DNA of 47,820 nucleotides, taken from the NCBI RefSeq assembly GCF_018861755.1, contig NZ_JAHLEF010000039.1, forward strand, positions 1 through 47,820. Reading direction: 5' to 3'. The DNA comes from Clostridium sp. CF012 (GTDB lineage: Bacteria; Bacillota; Clostridia; Clostridiales; Clostridiaceae). The translations under genes were made by a program, and so were the position numbers. The notes under the pieces are model-generated. The model searched no databases. It was not told the origin of the DNA and worked only from the letters and a program-made list of their open reading frames with translations. Within the stretch, counting starts at the first letter, position 1. The number at the start of each line of letters is the position of its first letter. This document shows positions 31,685 to 40,447 of this stretch, piece after piece.

Positions 31685-31704
31685 ATTGTTTCTTTGTCAA
31701 CAAT
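31685..31704. promoter_or_regulatory. MarR operator upstream of the MATE gene
   Basis: attgtttctttgtcaacaat is a 6-8-6 inverted repeat. A site with the same arms and nearly the same spacer, attgtttctatttcaacaat, lies before the marR gene at 32312-32331. Confidence 0.7.
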
Positions 31705-31708
31705 AAAG

Positions 31709-31754
31709 AGGGGCTGTATCATACGCTGATGTTCCAGCGTATGATACAGCCCCT
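31709..31754 (-). terminator. Terminator of the marR gene
   Basis: A perfect 20-bp stem (aggggctgtatcatacgctg and its complement) with a 6-nt loop is followed on the minus strand by CTTTATTG. It separates the marR transcript from the MATE gene. Confidence 0.7.
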
Positions 31755-31778
31755 TTAGGCTATTTTTGATAAGCCCTA

Positions 31779-32264
31779 TTATTCAAAATTATTTTGATTT
31801 GTTATATCTACACCTTGCTTCTTTATTTCTGCATCCAAATGCCTACTATACTTTTCCACGAAACTAAGCATGATATCAAATTGTTCTTCGGTTACCTGCT
31901 CAAATACGGCTTTATCACGCTCTTGAAAATCTTTGTGCAGTTCCTCATGGACTTCGTTAATTACTTTCCCTTGCGAAGTCAAGCGAAAATAGATTTCTTT
32001 CTTGTTATCCGGTTTCTGGTAGCTTTCGATAATGCCTTTTTTTATGAGCTTCTTAGTTAGTTTACTTATGGCACCCCTAGTCATATAAAAGGACTCAGCA
32101 AGTTTTGTCACGTTGGAATCCACATTTCTTCCAATGTATCCGATGCAATGTACTTCAGAAGACTTATAACCCTTAAGACTGTCTTCCATCTTAGGCTTAT
32201 TAAGCGAAACTATCTTGTTTAATAAGTCCCTGAAACCCATCATGACCTGTTCTTCTTTGTTCAT
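31779..32264 (-). CDS. MarR-family transcriptional regulator
   Basis: The 161-residue protein has the MarR fold: CIGYIGRNVDSNVTKLAES, recognition helix FYMTRGAISKLTKKLIKKGI, and wing YQKPDNKKEIYFRLTSQGK. The ATG at 32264 follows GGGAGGACAGG; a longer frame has no ribosome binding site. Operator sites of the form ATTGTT-N8-AACAAT lie in front of this gene and of the MATE exporter downstream, so it most likely controls itself and that exporter in response to a small molecule. Confidence 0.86.
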   Translation of the reverse strand: MNKEEQVMMGFRDLLNKIVSLNKPKMEDSLKGYKSSEVHCIGYIGRNVDSNVTKLAESFYMTRGAISKLTKKLIKKGIIESYQKPDNKKEIYFRLTSQGKVINEVHEELHKDFQERDKAVFEQVTEEQFDIMLSFVEKYSRHLDAEIKKQGVDITNQNNFE

Positions 32265-32311
32265 GTCCTGTCCTCCCACCCGTTGGTATATTAACAATAT
32301 TATATCAAATT

Positions 32312-32331
32312 ATTGTTTCTATTTCAACAAT
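32312..32331. promoter_or_regulatory. MarR operator upstream of marR
   Basis: attgtttctatttcaacaat shares both 6-bp arms and 6 of 8 spacer bases with the site at 31685-31704. A further AACAAT half-site begins at 32292. Confidence 0.7.
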
Positions 32332-32627
32332 GTTAAGTAGTTACTCTAAGAATTGAGCTACATCTGAAAAAATAGAGACAAAGACGTATAACCATTTGGT
32401 AAGCTTTTATGAAAATGTATACATTTGTTAAAAAAACCCTTCAAAAATAAGAAATTCTACGTATAACATAATATGAAAGCAATTGAAATGATTAGTATAT
32501 TTACTTAATAATTTACTTGCAAGCTATTTGTTATAAAGTTTAAAAACCTTTTTCCCATATTGCAAGTATAGAGGTGTGTATGCTTTTAGGTTTTCAAAAA
32601 TTAAAAACAATTAGGAGGAAAATTATT

Positions 32628-34229
32628 ATGTATATTAAATCATTCAAAAAACTGGCTACATATTTATTAACTATAAGCATGATACTATTTTCATTTAGTT
32701 CAGTATTTGCTTCTTCAACAACAGTTCTTACAGCTCCAACAAGCTTTGTTGCCACCGCAGGAGATTCACAAATAAATTTAAATTGGTCAGAGGTTCCAGG
32801 AGCTACCTATTATAACGTTTTTGAATCACTAGACGATTTAACATATAATTTAATTAGTGTTCCAGCTACAGTAACTACATCAGCTTATGATGTTACTGGG
32901 TTAACAAATGGTAAAATGTACTATTTTAAAATTTCAGCAGCAAACATAGCTACTGAAAGTACTTTTTCAAAGGTAGCACGCGAAACACCCGTGGTTAAGA
33001 CCGCTCCAGTAAACTTAGGTGCGGCTGGTAAGTATGCAATGTTAGCAAAATCAGGAATCTCCTCTGTACCCCAATCTTTTATCACTGGGGATATAGGGGT
33101 TAGCCCAATTACTTCAACGGCAATGACTGGCTTTTCACTAACAGTGGATGCCACAAATCAATTTTCATCTTCTACTCAAGTTAATGGAAAAGCATACGCT
33201 CCAGATTATGCCTCACCAACTGCCAGTAATCTTACTACAGCAGTAAGCAACATGCAAACAGCATACATTGATGCCGCTGGAAGACCTTCTAATTATACCG
33301 AACTTTATACTGGAGATATTAGTGGCAAAACACTTACAGCTGGTGTTTACAAGTGGGGGACTGGCGTTTTAATAAATGGTGATGTCACTCTTAGTGGTGG
33401 AGCAAACGATGTATGGATTTTCCAAATAGCTAAAGGAATTACCCAGGCTGCTGGCGCAAAGATTATCCTAGCAGGTGGAGCACAAGCAAAGAACATTTTC
33501 TGGCAGGCTGCAGGCTCAGTTTCAATTGGAGCGGATGCACATTTTGAGGGAATCATATTAGGAAAGACAAATATTGCTGTTGGGACTCATGCATCGATAA
33601 ATGGCCGACTGCTAGCACAGACTGCGGTCACTTTAATCATGAACACAGTTGTAGCTCCAGCAGAAACAACTGTTGATGTATCAGATGTAGCTAATTTAAC
33701 AGAATTTAAAGCAGCATTAGCAAATACAGCTATTAAAACGATTAATGTAATTTCAAGCTTTGAAACAACAGAAAAAATTATAGTAAGTCGTCCAGTAACA
33801 ATCAATGGCGGAAGTAAGATGATTAAGTTCACAGGCGATGTAGCTGGATGGCAAGGAAACTATGTAATAGAGGTATACAATACAAAAGGGGTAAATATTG
33901 ATGACATCAAATTAATAGGCGGAGATGCAGCGTTGCTGGTAAATGGATCAGACGTAACGCTAACAGGACGTATTGATGTTTCTGGAAACGAATATGGTGG
34001 TATTGAAGTATCAAAAGGAACTGTTGCAGATTTACAGAATTCAACATTAACAGTAACAGAAACGGGGACGTTAGTGAATGTTACCGAAGCATATAGTTTG
34101 CCAACAATCTGGTTGGCTCGGGGTCAAGGTACAGTAAAAGGGGTAAATGCCCCAGTAACAACAAGTTTAACTATAAAAACATATCAAACACAATATTACT
34201 TAGTGGATACTAATGCAGTAGCACTGTAG
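32628..34229 (+). CDS. Secreted ice-binding protein (FN3 + DUF3494)
   Basis: The 533-residue protein has a signal peptide (about residues 1-30, ending SSVFA), a fibronectin type III domain (about 35-120; APTSFVATAGDSQINLNWSE ... YYFKISAAN), and a DUF3494 ice-binding domain (about 127-345) with the usual steps: LGAAGKYAMLAKSGIS, ITGDIGVSP, YTGDISGKTLTAGVYKWGTG, VWIFQIAKGI, NIFWQAAGSVSIGADAHFEG and SINGRLLAQTAVTL. The last 185 residues look like a second beta-solenoid (INGGSKMIKFTGDVAGW and on). Such proteins adsorb to ice and stop crystal growth. ATTAGGAGG precedes the ATG at 32628. The 296-bp leader upstream shows no gene. Confidence 0.9.
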   Translation: MYIKSFKKLATYLLTISMILFSFSSVFASSTTVLTAPTSFVATAGDSQINLNWSEVPGATYYNVFESLDDLTYNLISVPATVTTSAYDVTGLTNGKMYYFKISAANIATESTFSKVARETPVVKTAPVNLGAAGKYAMLAKSGISSVPQSFITGDIGVSPITSTAMTGFSLTVDATNQFSSSTQVNGKAYAPDYASPTASNLTTAVSNMQTAYIDAAGRPSNYTELYTGDISGKTLTAGVYKWGTGVLINGDVTLSGGANDVWIFQIAKGITQAAGAKIILAGGAQAKNIFWQAAGSVSIGADAHFEGIILGKTNIAVGTHASINGRLLAQTAVTLIMNTVVAPAETTVDVSDVANLTEFKAALANTAIKTINVISSFETTEKIIVSRPVTINGGSKMIKFTGDVAGWQGNYVIEVYNTKGVNIDDIKLIGGDAALLVNGSDVTLTGRIDVSGNEYGGIEVSKGTVADLQNSTLTVTETGTLVNVTEAYSLPTIWLARGQGTVKGVNAPVTTSLTIKTYQTQYYLVDTNAVAL

Positions 34230-34236
34230 AAAAATT

Positions 34237-34288
34237 AAACCTTAACAGGGGATGTGTATAATAAATCCCACGTTAAGGTTTTATTTAA
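34237..34288 (+). terminator. Terminator of the ice-binding protein gene
   Basis: The stem aaaccttaac / gttaaggttt with a large loop is followed by TATTTAATT. Confidence 0.65.
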
Positions 34289-34319
34289 TTATTGGCATAA
34301 ATAATTTCTTTCGTAGTAG

Positions 34320-34862
34320 CTAAAGCTTCTTACTCATAATTACACTTTTATAATTTGTAACACTCCAGTTTACATCTTCTATATACCTGAAGCCTTTTTT
34401 ACCATAGTATGTTATTAAATGATTTGCAGTCTCTGCTGTGTCTAGGGAAAGCTCAGTGACACCATGCATTTCTCTTGCACTCTGCTCTACTATAGCAATT
34501 AATTTACTTCCTATACCGAGGTTTTGATAATTTGGATTAACTGCAAATTGTCCGAATTTTGCTACAAAACTATTGGAATACCATTTACTATTTTCATGCC
34601 ACTTTGGTGCATAAAGACAAATTGTCCCTATAATTTTAGATTCATATTCAGCTAAGTAACATCTATATGCCCCCTCAATTCGCTTTCTTGTAGTTTCATC
34701 ACTTTGATAGGAGGCTACATATTCGAGACCCATGTCCTTTAGCTTTTTATAGGCACTATGAAGAACTGTTGTTAGTTCAGATATTGAATCCTCTTCTTTA
34801 ATAATCCTAATTACAATTTTATTATTAACCGCTTCTAATGAAGTCTTGAATATATTATCCAT
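34320..34862 (-). CDS. GNAT-family N-acetyltransferase
   Basis: The 180-residue protein has GNAT motif A as FAVNPNYQNLGIGSKLIAIV (acetyl-CoA pyrophosphate loop NLGIGS) and motif B with HLITYYGKKGFRYIEDVNWS. The substrate is unknown. AAAAGGGGAG lies before the ATG. It is a single gene convergent with the ice-binding protein gene. Confidence 0.82.
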   Translation of the reverse strand: MDNIFKTSLEAVNNKIVIRIIKEEDSISELTTVLHSAYKKLKDMGLEYVASYQSDETTRKRIEGAYRCYLAEYESKIIGTICLYAPKWHENSKWYSNSFVAKFGQFAVNPNYQNLGIGSKLIAIVEQSAREMHGVTELSLDTAETANHLITYYGKKGFRYIEDVNWSVTNYKSVIMSKKL

Positions 34863-34919
34863 TTGTAAACTCCCCTTTTGTAAATTAAACCTCTATATTT
34901 AAATTATAGCTTAAAAAAA

Positions 34920-35051
34920 GGAAATGTTAAAGGAGAGTGCTGTTTAGATATTGTATCAATGGATAGAGATCATGACCTTGAGTGTAATAGGATGTATGCT
35001 GAAGAAATTTTGAAAATATACCCACCCCAGTTTTTTTTAGGTGTAGAATGA
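34920..35051 (+). pseudogene. Short C-terminal gene fragment
   Basis: An open frame with no start codon reads GNVKGECCLDIVSMDRDHDL ... AEEILKIYPPQFFLGVE and ends in TGA. The composition looks coding, but the family is not recognised. It is the only gene-like sequence in 34863-35177. Confidence 0.3.
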
Positions 35052-35177
35052 TTATAGATAAAGTCGGGATTTATTATTTATTGAGTTGCGTATATAATGA
35101 TAACAAAGGGGGGGTGTCTGAATAATCCATAATTCAGTACACATGTAAAATATTTAAAATAATTAGGGGGAAATAAA

Positions 35178-35720
35178 ATGATGAATATACGCTTTGAAGA
35201 ATTTAAAGATGAAATTGAAACTCTTGTAGAATTTTTAACATCAGATACTTGGGAGTTTTATGGAACACCAAGCCCAAGTCCAGAAAGGATTAGGGCGAGC
35301 TATAAAAACCAATATTATACTGGGGATGACTGCAAAACATTTTGGGTTATTTTAGACCAAGATATAAAAGTGGGAATGATAAGGATTCATGATTTACAAG
35401 ATGGTGACCCGATGTTTGATATAAAGATTTTGAGCAAGTACAAAGGTATGGGAATTGGTACAATTACTGTTAAGTGGCTTGTTGATTATATATTTAATAA
35501 TTTTTCTGATAAAGAAAGGATAGAAGCTGATACAAGGCAAGATAATTATGCTATGAGATGTGTATTCCATAAGTGTGGTTTTGCTAAAGAAGCACACCAT
35601 CGAAAAGCATGGGTAGGTAACGATGGAATACCATATGATGCAATTGGTTATGGCATTACAAAAGAAGATTGGCAAAATGGAAAAACTACCCCAGTAAATT
35701 GGAATGATTTTAAGTGTTAA
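35178..35720 (+). CDS. GNAT-family N-acetyltransferase (RimJ/RimL-like)
   Basis: The 180-residue protein has the GNAT core FDIKILSKYKGMGIGTITVK (loop KGMGIG) and the RimJ/L-type motif ADTRQDNYAMRCVFHKCGFA ending KEAHHRKAW. This subgroup modifies amines of proteins or small molecules; the substrate is unknown. GGGGGAAATAAA precedes the ATG. It is followed by an AraC-type regulator. Confidence 0.82.
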   Translation: MMNIRFEEFKDEIETLVEFLTSDTWEFYGTPSPSPERIRASYKNQYYTGDDCKTFWVILDQDIKVGMIRIHDLQDGDPMFDIKILSKYKGMGIGTITVKWLVDYIFNNFSDKERIEADTRQDNYAMRCVFHKCGFAKEAHHRKAWVGNDGIPYDAIGYGITKEDWQNGKTTPVNWNDFKC

Positions 35721-35870
35721 GTGTTAAGTCACTTTTTGAATATGCTTACCTTGTGAATGCAGTTACAAATAATCATAAGTTCGTTAATTAAAGATGATAA
35801 AGGATATCAAGTATTCATTATTCCTATAATGTATTATTTAATTAGAAAGCAAAAGGGGGGGGACGTATTT

Positions 35871-36746
35871 TTGAGTTATTATATTAATCTTCAAAAATCA
35901 ATCAACTATATTGAGAGCAATTTGAAAAACAATCTTAAGTTGGAACAAATATCTAAAGTAGCTGGGTACTCAATTCCGCACTTTTACAGGGTATTCAGTG
36001 CAATTGTTGGGTGTCCAGTGAAGGAATATGTGCGCAAAAGAAAGCTTAGTAATGCAATGTTTGATGTAGTAACTAAAAAATGTAATATAACCGAAATAGC
36101 TTTTGAATATGGGTTCGAATCTCATGAAGCGTTTACGAGATCGTTTAAAGTGGCTTATGGAGCGCCACCAAGCAGTTTTCGAAAATCTCAAGTAGAACCA
36201 AACCTGTATGAAAAAATTAATTTGCTTTCGAAAAATAATGAAGATGGAGTGATAATATTGAAACCACAGATTATTTGTAAAGATGAGAGACTGCTTTTAG
36301 GTATAGCTAGAAAAATAAATCAAAGCGAAAACATAAAGTTTGATCTTTTATTAAAAGTAAAAAACGAGTTCATGGAAATGGTAAATACTATTGAAAACAG
36401 AGTGAATACTGAATTGTATTATGCCGCATATGATTATAATCCGGAAGATATAAGTAAGGAAGATGATGAGATCAATTACACTTATTTTTATTGTGTTGAA
36501 GTATCAGAATATAAAAATATCCCTGATGATATGGTGAAAAAGATTTTACCACAAGGGAAATATGCTGTTTTTAATTATGATACTAAAAATAACACTTTAA
36601 ATGGTGAAAGATTAAATCAATCAATATATGATTATATTGATGGTAGTTGGCTTCCTAATTCTGGATTTGAACTTGCTGAAACCTCTGACTATGAGGTCTT
36701 TAATGAAAATGAAAACTTTATAGATTATTACATTTCTATAAAGTAA
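35871..36746 (+). CDS. AraC-family regulator with GyrI-like effector domain
   Basis: The N-terminal AraC domain (two helix-turn-helix motifs: LKLEQISKVAGYSIPHFYRV and CNITEIAFEYGFESHEAFTR, then SFKVAYGAPPSSFRKS) is joined to a GyrI-like domain (about residues 130-290; ILPQGKYAVFNYDTKN). Such proteins sense drugs or other small ligands and activate resistance genes. I start at TTG 35871 (SYYINLQKSINYIESNL), eight bases after a run GGGGGGGGAC; the longer frame upstream lacks a ribosome binding site and conserved sequence. It is 291 residues long. Confidence 0.85.
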   Translation: MSYYINLQKSINYIESNLKNNLKLEQISKVAGYSIPHFYRVFSAIVGCPVKEYVRKRKLSNAMFDVVTKKCNITEIAFEYGFESHEAFTRSFKVAYGAPPSSFRKSQVEPNLYEKINLLSKNNEDGVIILKPQIICKDERLLLGIARKINQSENIKFDLLLKVKNEFMEMVNTIENRVNTELYYAAYDYNPEDISKEDDEINYTYFYCVEVSEYKNIPDDMVKKILPQGKYAVFNYDTKNNTLNGERLNQSIYDYIDGSWLPNSGFELAETSDYEVFNENENFIDYYISIK

Positions 36747-36779
36747 GTTTAAACCTCAACTTAAGCAAACTCAATCTCT

Positions 36780-36930
36780 TTAACGACATTTCAGAAGGAA
36801 GTCTCCCACTTCTATAAGTGGGGGTTACATACTATAACAAAAATAAAACTTCAGTGGGAGGATAACAATTGAGAATTGTTATCTACTCCAGAGCCCTTCA
36901 AGGGGGTAAATCTCCTTCTGAAGTCGTTAA
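36780..36930 (+). repeat. Highly folded intergenic element, IS200/IS605-like or structured RNA
   Basis: Outer arms taacgac-at-ttcagaagga (36781-36799) and tccttctgaa-gtcgtta (36913-36929) pair over 17 bp with one 2-nt bulge. Inside are three hairpins: cccactt-ctat-aagtggg, gataacaatt-gag-aattgttatc, and cccttcaaggg. An alternative pairing ctcccact / agtgggag competes with the first hairpin. The CCCACTT..AAGTGGG hairpin and ends with TTCAGAAGGA resemble termini of IS200/IS605 elements in clostridia. No tnpA or tnpB is nearby, so it would be a nonautonomous remnant; a regulatory RNA is the alternative. Confidence 0.5.
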
Positions 36931-36959
36931 TTGCAGCATCGCAGATGATGATTTAATAA

Positions 36960-37036
36960 GTTGAAAGTAACACAATAGTGAAATGCTCCCTGTCAATGTG
37001 GACAGGGAGCATTTTATAGTAATTGAGTTACTTTCA
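36960..37036 (+). terminator. Nested hairpin pair with terminator core
   Basis: An outer repeat, gttgaaagtaac / gttactttcaa, encloses the strong hairpin aatgctccctgtc / gacagggagcatt (36982-37013) followed by TTATAG. The inner hairpin may terminate the RNA from 36780 or the AraC gene. The rest of 36747-37158 holds no gene. Confidence 0.5.
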
Positions 37037-37158
37037 AAGAAAGCAAAGCATACAGTAGTTGAAGTATTATGGTTTTGAACATCGTTATATAATATATAAG
37101 GTGTTTTTATTTTGTAATTATTGTTGCGTTATTGAAATTATAGATTGGGGGCGTTAAA

Positions 37159-38040
37159 TTGAAAACTCAAAAATTTAATAGAATGTTGAATTATATAATG
37201 ACTAGCGTTTTATTTGCTTTATGGGGGAGTATTTTTCTTATTCATGGAATAGCAGGTGCTGTGGCATGGCCACTAGCAATGTTAGTTTTTGCACCAATTG
37301 GTGTTATATTGGTGCTTATTAATCTGATACTGCTTATTATCTGCTTAGTAAAAAAGAAAAGAGTTATTCATAAAGCAATTGCATTGCTATTATCTATTTT
37401 TCTTGCATCCCCTATCCTTATATTATTCGATGCTTTACAGCTTGAATATCCTGCCGACATTGATAAAGTAAAGCCTTCAATTACAGTAACATGGCCATTA
37501 AAAGAGAAAACAACCGTTGGATGGGGTGGAGATACCATAGAAACTAATTTGCCACATGCTAAATGGGCATCTGAAAGATGGGCATATGATTTGGTTATGG
37601 AACCCAAAAATATAGGTAGTAAAAATCTTAGGGACTATGGAATTTACGATAAAGAAGTTATTGCACCAGTTTCAGGAACAATTGTTGCCGCTTATGATAA
37701 GGAAAATGATATACTACCCAATACAGAGAAATTTCTATCTATAGAAGGAAATCATGTTTATATAAAGATAGATAAAACGGGGACATTTTTACTGCTGAAT
37801 CACTTGAAAAAAGATAGTGTCCTTGTGAAAGTTGGAGACCATGTAAATGATGGAGATAGCATTGGAAGTGTTGGAAATTCAGGTTCCACATCTGAACCTC
37901 ATTTGCATATTCATCATCAACGTCAAGACCCAACAAAAACTATTTATCCAATCTTTGCAGAAGGTTTGCCACTTTATTTTAAAGATACCGATGGCAAACC
38001 TATGCCAGTGCAGGGTTCAATTATAACACCTAAGAAATGA
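37159..38040 (+). CDS. Membrane-anchored M23-family metallopeptidase
   Basis: The 293-residue protein has two to three N-terminal membrane helices (about residues 12-95) and a C-terminal M23/LytM domain (about 165-275): VIAPVSGTIVAAYDKEND, NHVYIKIDKTGTFLLLNHLK, and VGNSGSTSEPHLHIHHQRQD with the HxH zinc motif. Such enzymes cut peptidoglycan cross-bridges or act as endopeptidase activators. The first zinc-ligand motif usual in active forms (HxGxD) appears as WAYDLVM-type sequence, so activity is uncertain. Translation starts at TTG 37159 behind GGGGGCG. Confidence 0.78.
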   Translation: MKTQKFNRMLNYIMTSVLFALWGSIFLIHGIAGAVAWPLAMLVFAPIGVILVLINLILLIICLVKKKRVIHKAIALLLSIFLASPILILFDALQLEYPADIDKVKPSITVTWPLKEKTTVGWGGDTIETNLPHAKWASERWAYDLVMEPKNIGSKNLRDYGIYDKEVIAPVSGTIVAAYDKENDILPNTEKFLSIEGNHVYIKIDKTGTFLLLNHLKKDSVLVKVGDHVNDGDSIGSVGNSGSTSEPHLHIHHQRQDPTKTIYPIFAEGLPLYFKDTDGKPMPVQGSIITPKK

Positions 38041-38205
38041 ATTTTCTTCTGACAAAAAGTTTTACAGGGAAGATTTATTTTTAAAAAATAGACTAAAAGT
38101 TTGCAAAGCAACAATAAGGCCATATTCCTTTAAATTATCTTGGAAGGAGTATAGCCTAAGTATGTAGAATGTATTTATACCGTTTAGCTATAGCATATTA
38201 AAAAA

Positions 38206-38370
38206 CTATCCCGTATATTTATTTAATTTTTCTAAAATAATTGTATCATAAGTAAGTATTTTGCCCAGCAAAAGTTTTATTGATTCTAAATCATTTGGCA
38301 TATTTTTCAATTCTTCATTAATAATATTATTTTTTTCCATAATAAGCTTTTCCAATTGTTGATCTTTCAT
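38206..38370 (-). CDS. Small helical protein (54 aa)
   Basis: The product starts MKDQQLEKLIMEKNNIINEE and is predicted to be two charged helices, ending DTIILEKLNKYTG. AAGGGGGTG lies seven bases before the ATG. The length and helix pattern recall Spo0E-like phosphatases, but the diagnostic SQELD motif is missing, so I leave it unnamed. Between it and the peptidase gene lies an imperfect 14-bp hairpin (38117-38158). Confidence 0.5.
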   Translation of the reverse strand: MKDQQLEKLIMEKNNIINEELKNMPNDLESIKLLLGKILTYDTIILEKLNKYTG

Positions 38371-38535
38371 ATTGTCACCCCCTTCTATAATAAATTAATT
38401 AAATGATGTTTACTTAATACTTTTATATCATTATGTCTTATTAAATTATACTATAAATTAATGTTATAATGATAAAAGAATAGTACAATAGTTGCAGAGG
38501 ATGCAAAATTAAATGTTAAATACAATTATTGGGAG

Positions 38536-39465
38536 ATGATTAAAATAAATAACAAACTTCGAATTGGTATAGTGGGTCTTGGAAACATAGCTCAAAAGGT
38601 ATATTTGCCTTTTCTTACAAAAGAAACAGCTTGGTCTCTGATTGGTGCCTATTCCCCAACTGAAAGTAAAAGAAAAGAAATTTGCACCTGCTACCGTATT
38701 AATGATTTTTCTAATTTATCCGATTTAATTAAAGAATGTGATGCACTTTTCGTCCATAGTTCAACGGCTGCTCATTTTGAAATTGTATCAGAGGCACTAA
38801 GAAAAGGAAAAGATGTTTACGTAGATAAGCCCTTGGCGTCTACTTTGGAGGAAGCAGAAAAATTAGCAGAATTAAGTATAAAATATGGAAGGAAAATAAT
38901 GGTAGGCTTTAATCGAAGATTTGCGCCTATGTATGTAAAGGCAAAGCAGGAAGGAAATAAAGCTGCTTGGGTACGTATTGAAAAACACAGAGTAAATGGG
39001 ATTGGACCCAAGGATTTTGAATTTACCATGCTTGATGATTATATTCACTTAGTTGACACTGCCCGTTGGATTGGAGAGCCGGACAGCAGTATAAAGGGCT
39101 GGAGCGAAGTTAACGCTGAGAAACAATTAATCTATGCTCAACATTTTTATAAGGGCCAAAATAATAAACAGATTTTTTTAGGCATGCACAGGAATACGGG
39201 ATCAAATATGGAGCAGCTGGAGTTTGTAGCTGAAAATTCCATAATAAGAGTTAAAAATATGGATACAATGGAAGTTGAAAAGGAGGGAAAAATAATAACA
39301 AGTACATCTCCTTCCTGGGATACAATCTTAAAGCGCAGGGGATTTGAAGATGCTATAATGCATTTTATTAATTCAATAATTGGCGATACCCAACCTACTT
39401 CTGATGCTGTGGAGGGTCTAAAAACTCAAAGACTTGTTCATGACATCCTTCAACAGATAAAATAA
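38536..39465 (+). CDS. Gfo/Idh/MocA-family oxidoreductase
   Basis: The N-terminal Rossmann domain has RIGIVGLGNIAQKVYLPFL (NAD(P) loop GxGxxA) and the family motif GKDVYVDKPLASTLEEAEKL (the EKP-type catalytic lysine appears in VDKP); the second half forms the substrate domain. At 309 residues it is slightly shorter than the usual 330-350. The substrate is likely a sugar or sugar derivative. The start is uncertain: ATG 38536 touches a GGGAG site, and a possible 8-codon leader ORF ends across it (ATGA overlap). It is followed after 19 bp by a HAD phosphatase. Confidence 0.83.
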   Translation: MIKINNKLRIGIVGLGNIAQKVYLPFLTKETAWSLIGAYSPTESKRKEICTCYRINDFSNLSDLIKECDALFVHSSTAAHFEIVSEALRKGKDVYVDKPLASTLEEAEKLAELSIKYGRKIMVGFNRRFAPMYVKAKQEGNKAAWVRIEKHRVNGIGPKDFEFTMLDDYIHLVDTARWIGEPDSSIKGWSEVNAEKQLIYAQHFYKGQNNKQIFLGMHRNTGSNMEQLEFVAENSIIRVKNMDTMEVEKEGKIITSTSPSWDTILKRRGFEDAIMHFINSIIGDTQPTSDAVEGLKTQRLVHDILQQIK

Positions 39466-39484
39466 AGAACAGGATGGTGATTTT

Positions 39485-40138
39485 ATGCTAAAAGCAGTCA
39501 TATTTGATATGGATGGAGTAATTATTGATAGTGAACCTACACATATGAAGCTGGAAAATGAGACATACAAAAAATTAGGCATAGAGGTTTCAGGAGATGA
39601 GCATCTCTCTTTCGTAGGTTCAACCTCCCATTATATGTGGGACACTCTAAAAAACAAATATAAGCTTAGTCAAACAATTGAGGAGTTAATTGAATACGAA
39701 AGAAACAAATATTTTAAATACCTAAATTCAGATGAATGTGAGATAACTCTTATTGAGGGTGTAAAAGAGCTAATACAAGACTTACATGATAATGGAGTAA
39801 ATCTAGCCATTGCATCATCATCACCACTAAATGTAATTGAGGCTATAGCAAAGAAATTTCAAATAGAAGAATACTTTGAAGTTTTTGTTACCGGTGACTA
39901 TGTAAAGAAAAGTAAGCCTGAACCAGATATATTTATTTTTGCCGCACAGAAGCTTGGGATAAGCCCAGAAAATTGCATAGTTATTGAGGATTCTAATAAT
40001 GGGGTACGTGCAGCAAAAAAAGCAGGTATGAAGTGTGTAGGAATTAATAGCGATGTTGAAGCAAGGCAAGATATTTCCATGGCAGATTTAGTAATAAATA
40101 GCTTTAAAGAAGTAAATTATATAAAATTAAGTAAGTAA
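39485..40138 (+). CDS. HAD-superfamily phosphatase/phosphoglucomutase-like protein
   Basis: The 217-residue protein has HAD motifs I DMDGVIIDSEP (nucleophile and acid Asp), II ASSSP, III KKSKPEPDIF and IV IEDSNNGVRAAKKAGM, with the small helical cap of the beta-phosphoglucomutase group. It dephosphorylates or isomerises a sugar phosphate. AGGATGGTG precedes the ATG. It forms an operon with the Gfo/Idh/MocA oxidoreductase, suggesting a short sugar or polyol pathway. Confidence 0.85.
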   Translation: MLKAVIFDMDGVIIDSEPTHMKLENETYKKLGIEVSGDEHLSFVGSTSHYMWDTLKNKYKLSQTIEELIEYERNKYFKYLNSDECEITLIEGVKELIQDLHDNGVNLAIASSSPLNVIEAIAKKFQIEEYFEVFVTGDYVKKSKPEPDIFIFAAQKLGISPENCIVIEDSNNGVRAAKKAGMKCVGINSDVEARQDISMADLVINSFKEVNYIKLSK

Positions 40139-40286
40139 ATCAAAAACACTAAAGAGAAAATAGGAGCTACTGAGATATATAAATTTGTTAAGGATTGATC
40201 CCAAAAGAAAAAATGACTCACATAATAATAAAGATGACATGCAAAAACTGGCAATCGAAGATAATGCACTAATTATAAAATATAAG

Positions 40287-40354
40287 ACGTGCTGGCAGCG
40301 CAAAAACATAAGAGTTGTTTCTACCAAGTTCACTTGGCCCAATTGGCGCAGCAC
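40287..40354. repeat. 68-bp repeat with inverted ends, copy 1
   Basis: The segment acgtgctggcagcgcaaaaa ... ggcgcagcac is 67/68 identical to 45257-45324. Both copies carry the end repeats gtgctg / cagcac and an internal perfect hairpin ccaagt-tc-acttgg. This copy is in intergenic DNA; the other is inside the lipoprotein gene. Just after this copy, 40369-40452 encodes an unrelated open fragment (IIDITQEYFQIIIKELEI and on). Confidence 0.85.
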
Positions 40355-40447
40355 TTCAGAAGAGATAATTGATATTACGCAAGAATATTTTCAAATAATT
40401 ATTAAAGAGTTAGAAATATTGAAGCCTGATGTAGTTATAATAAATAG

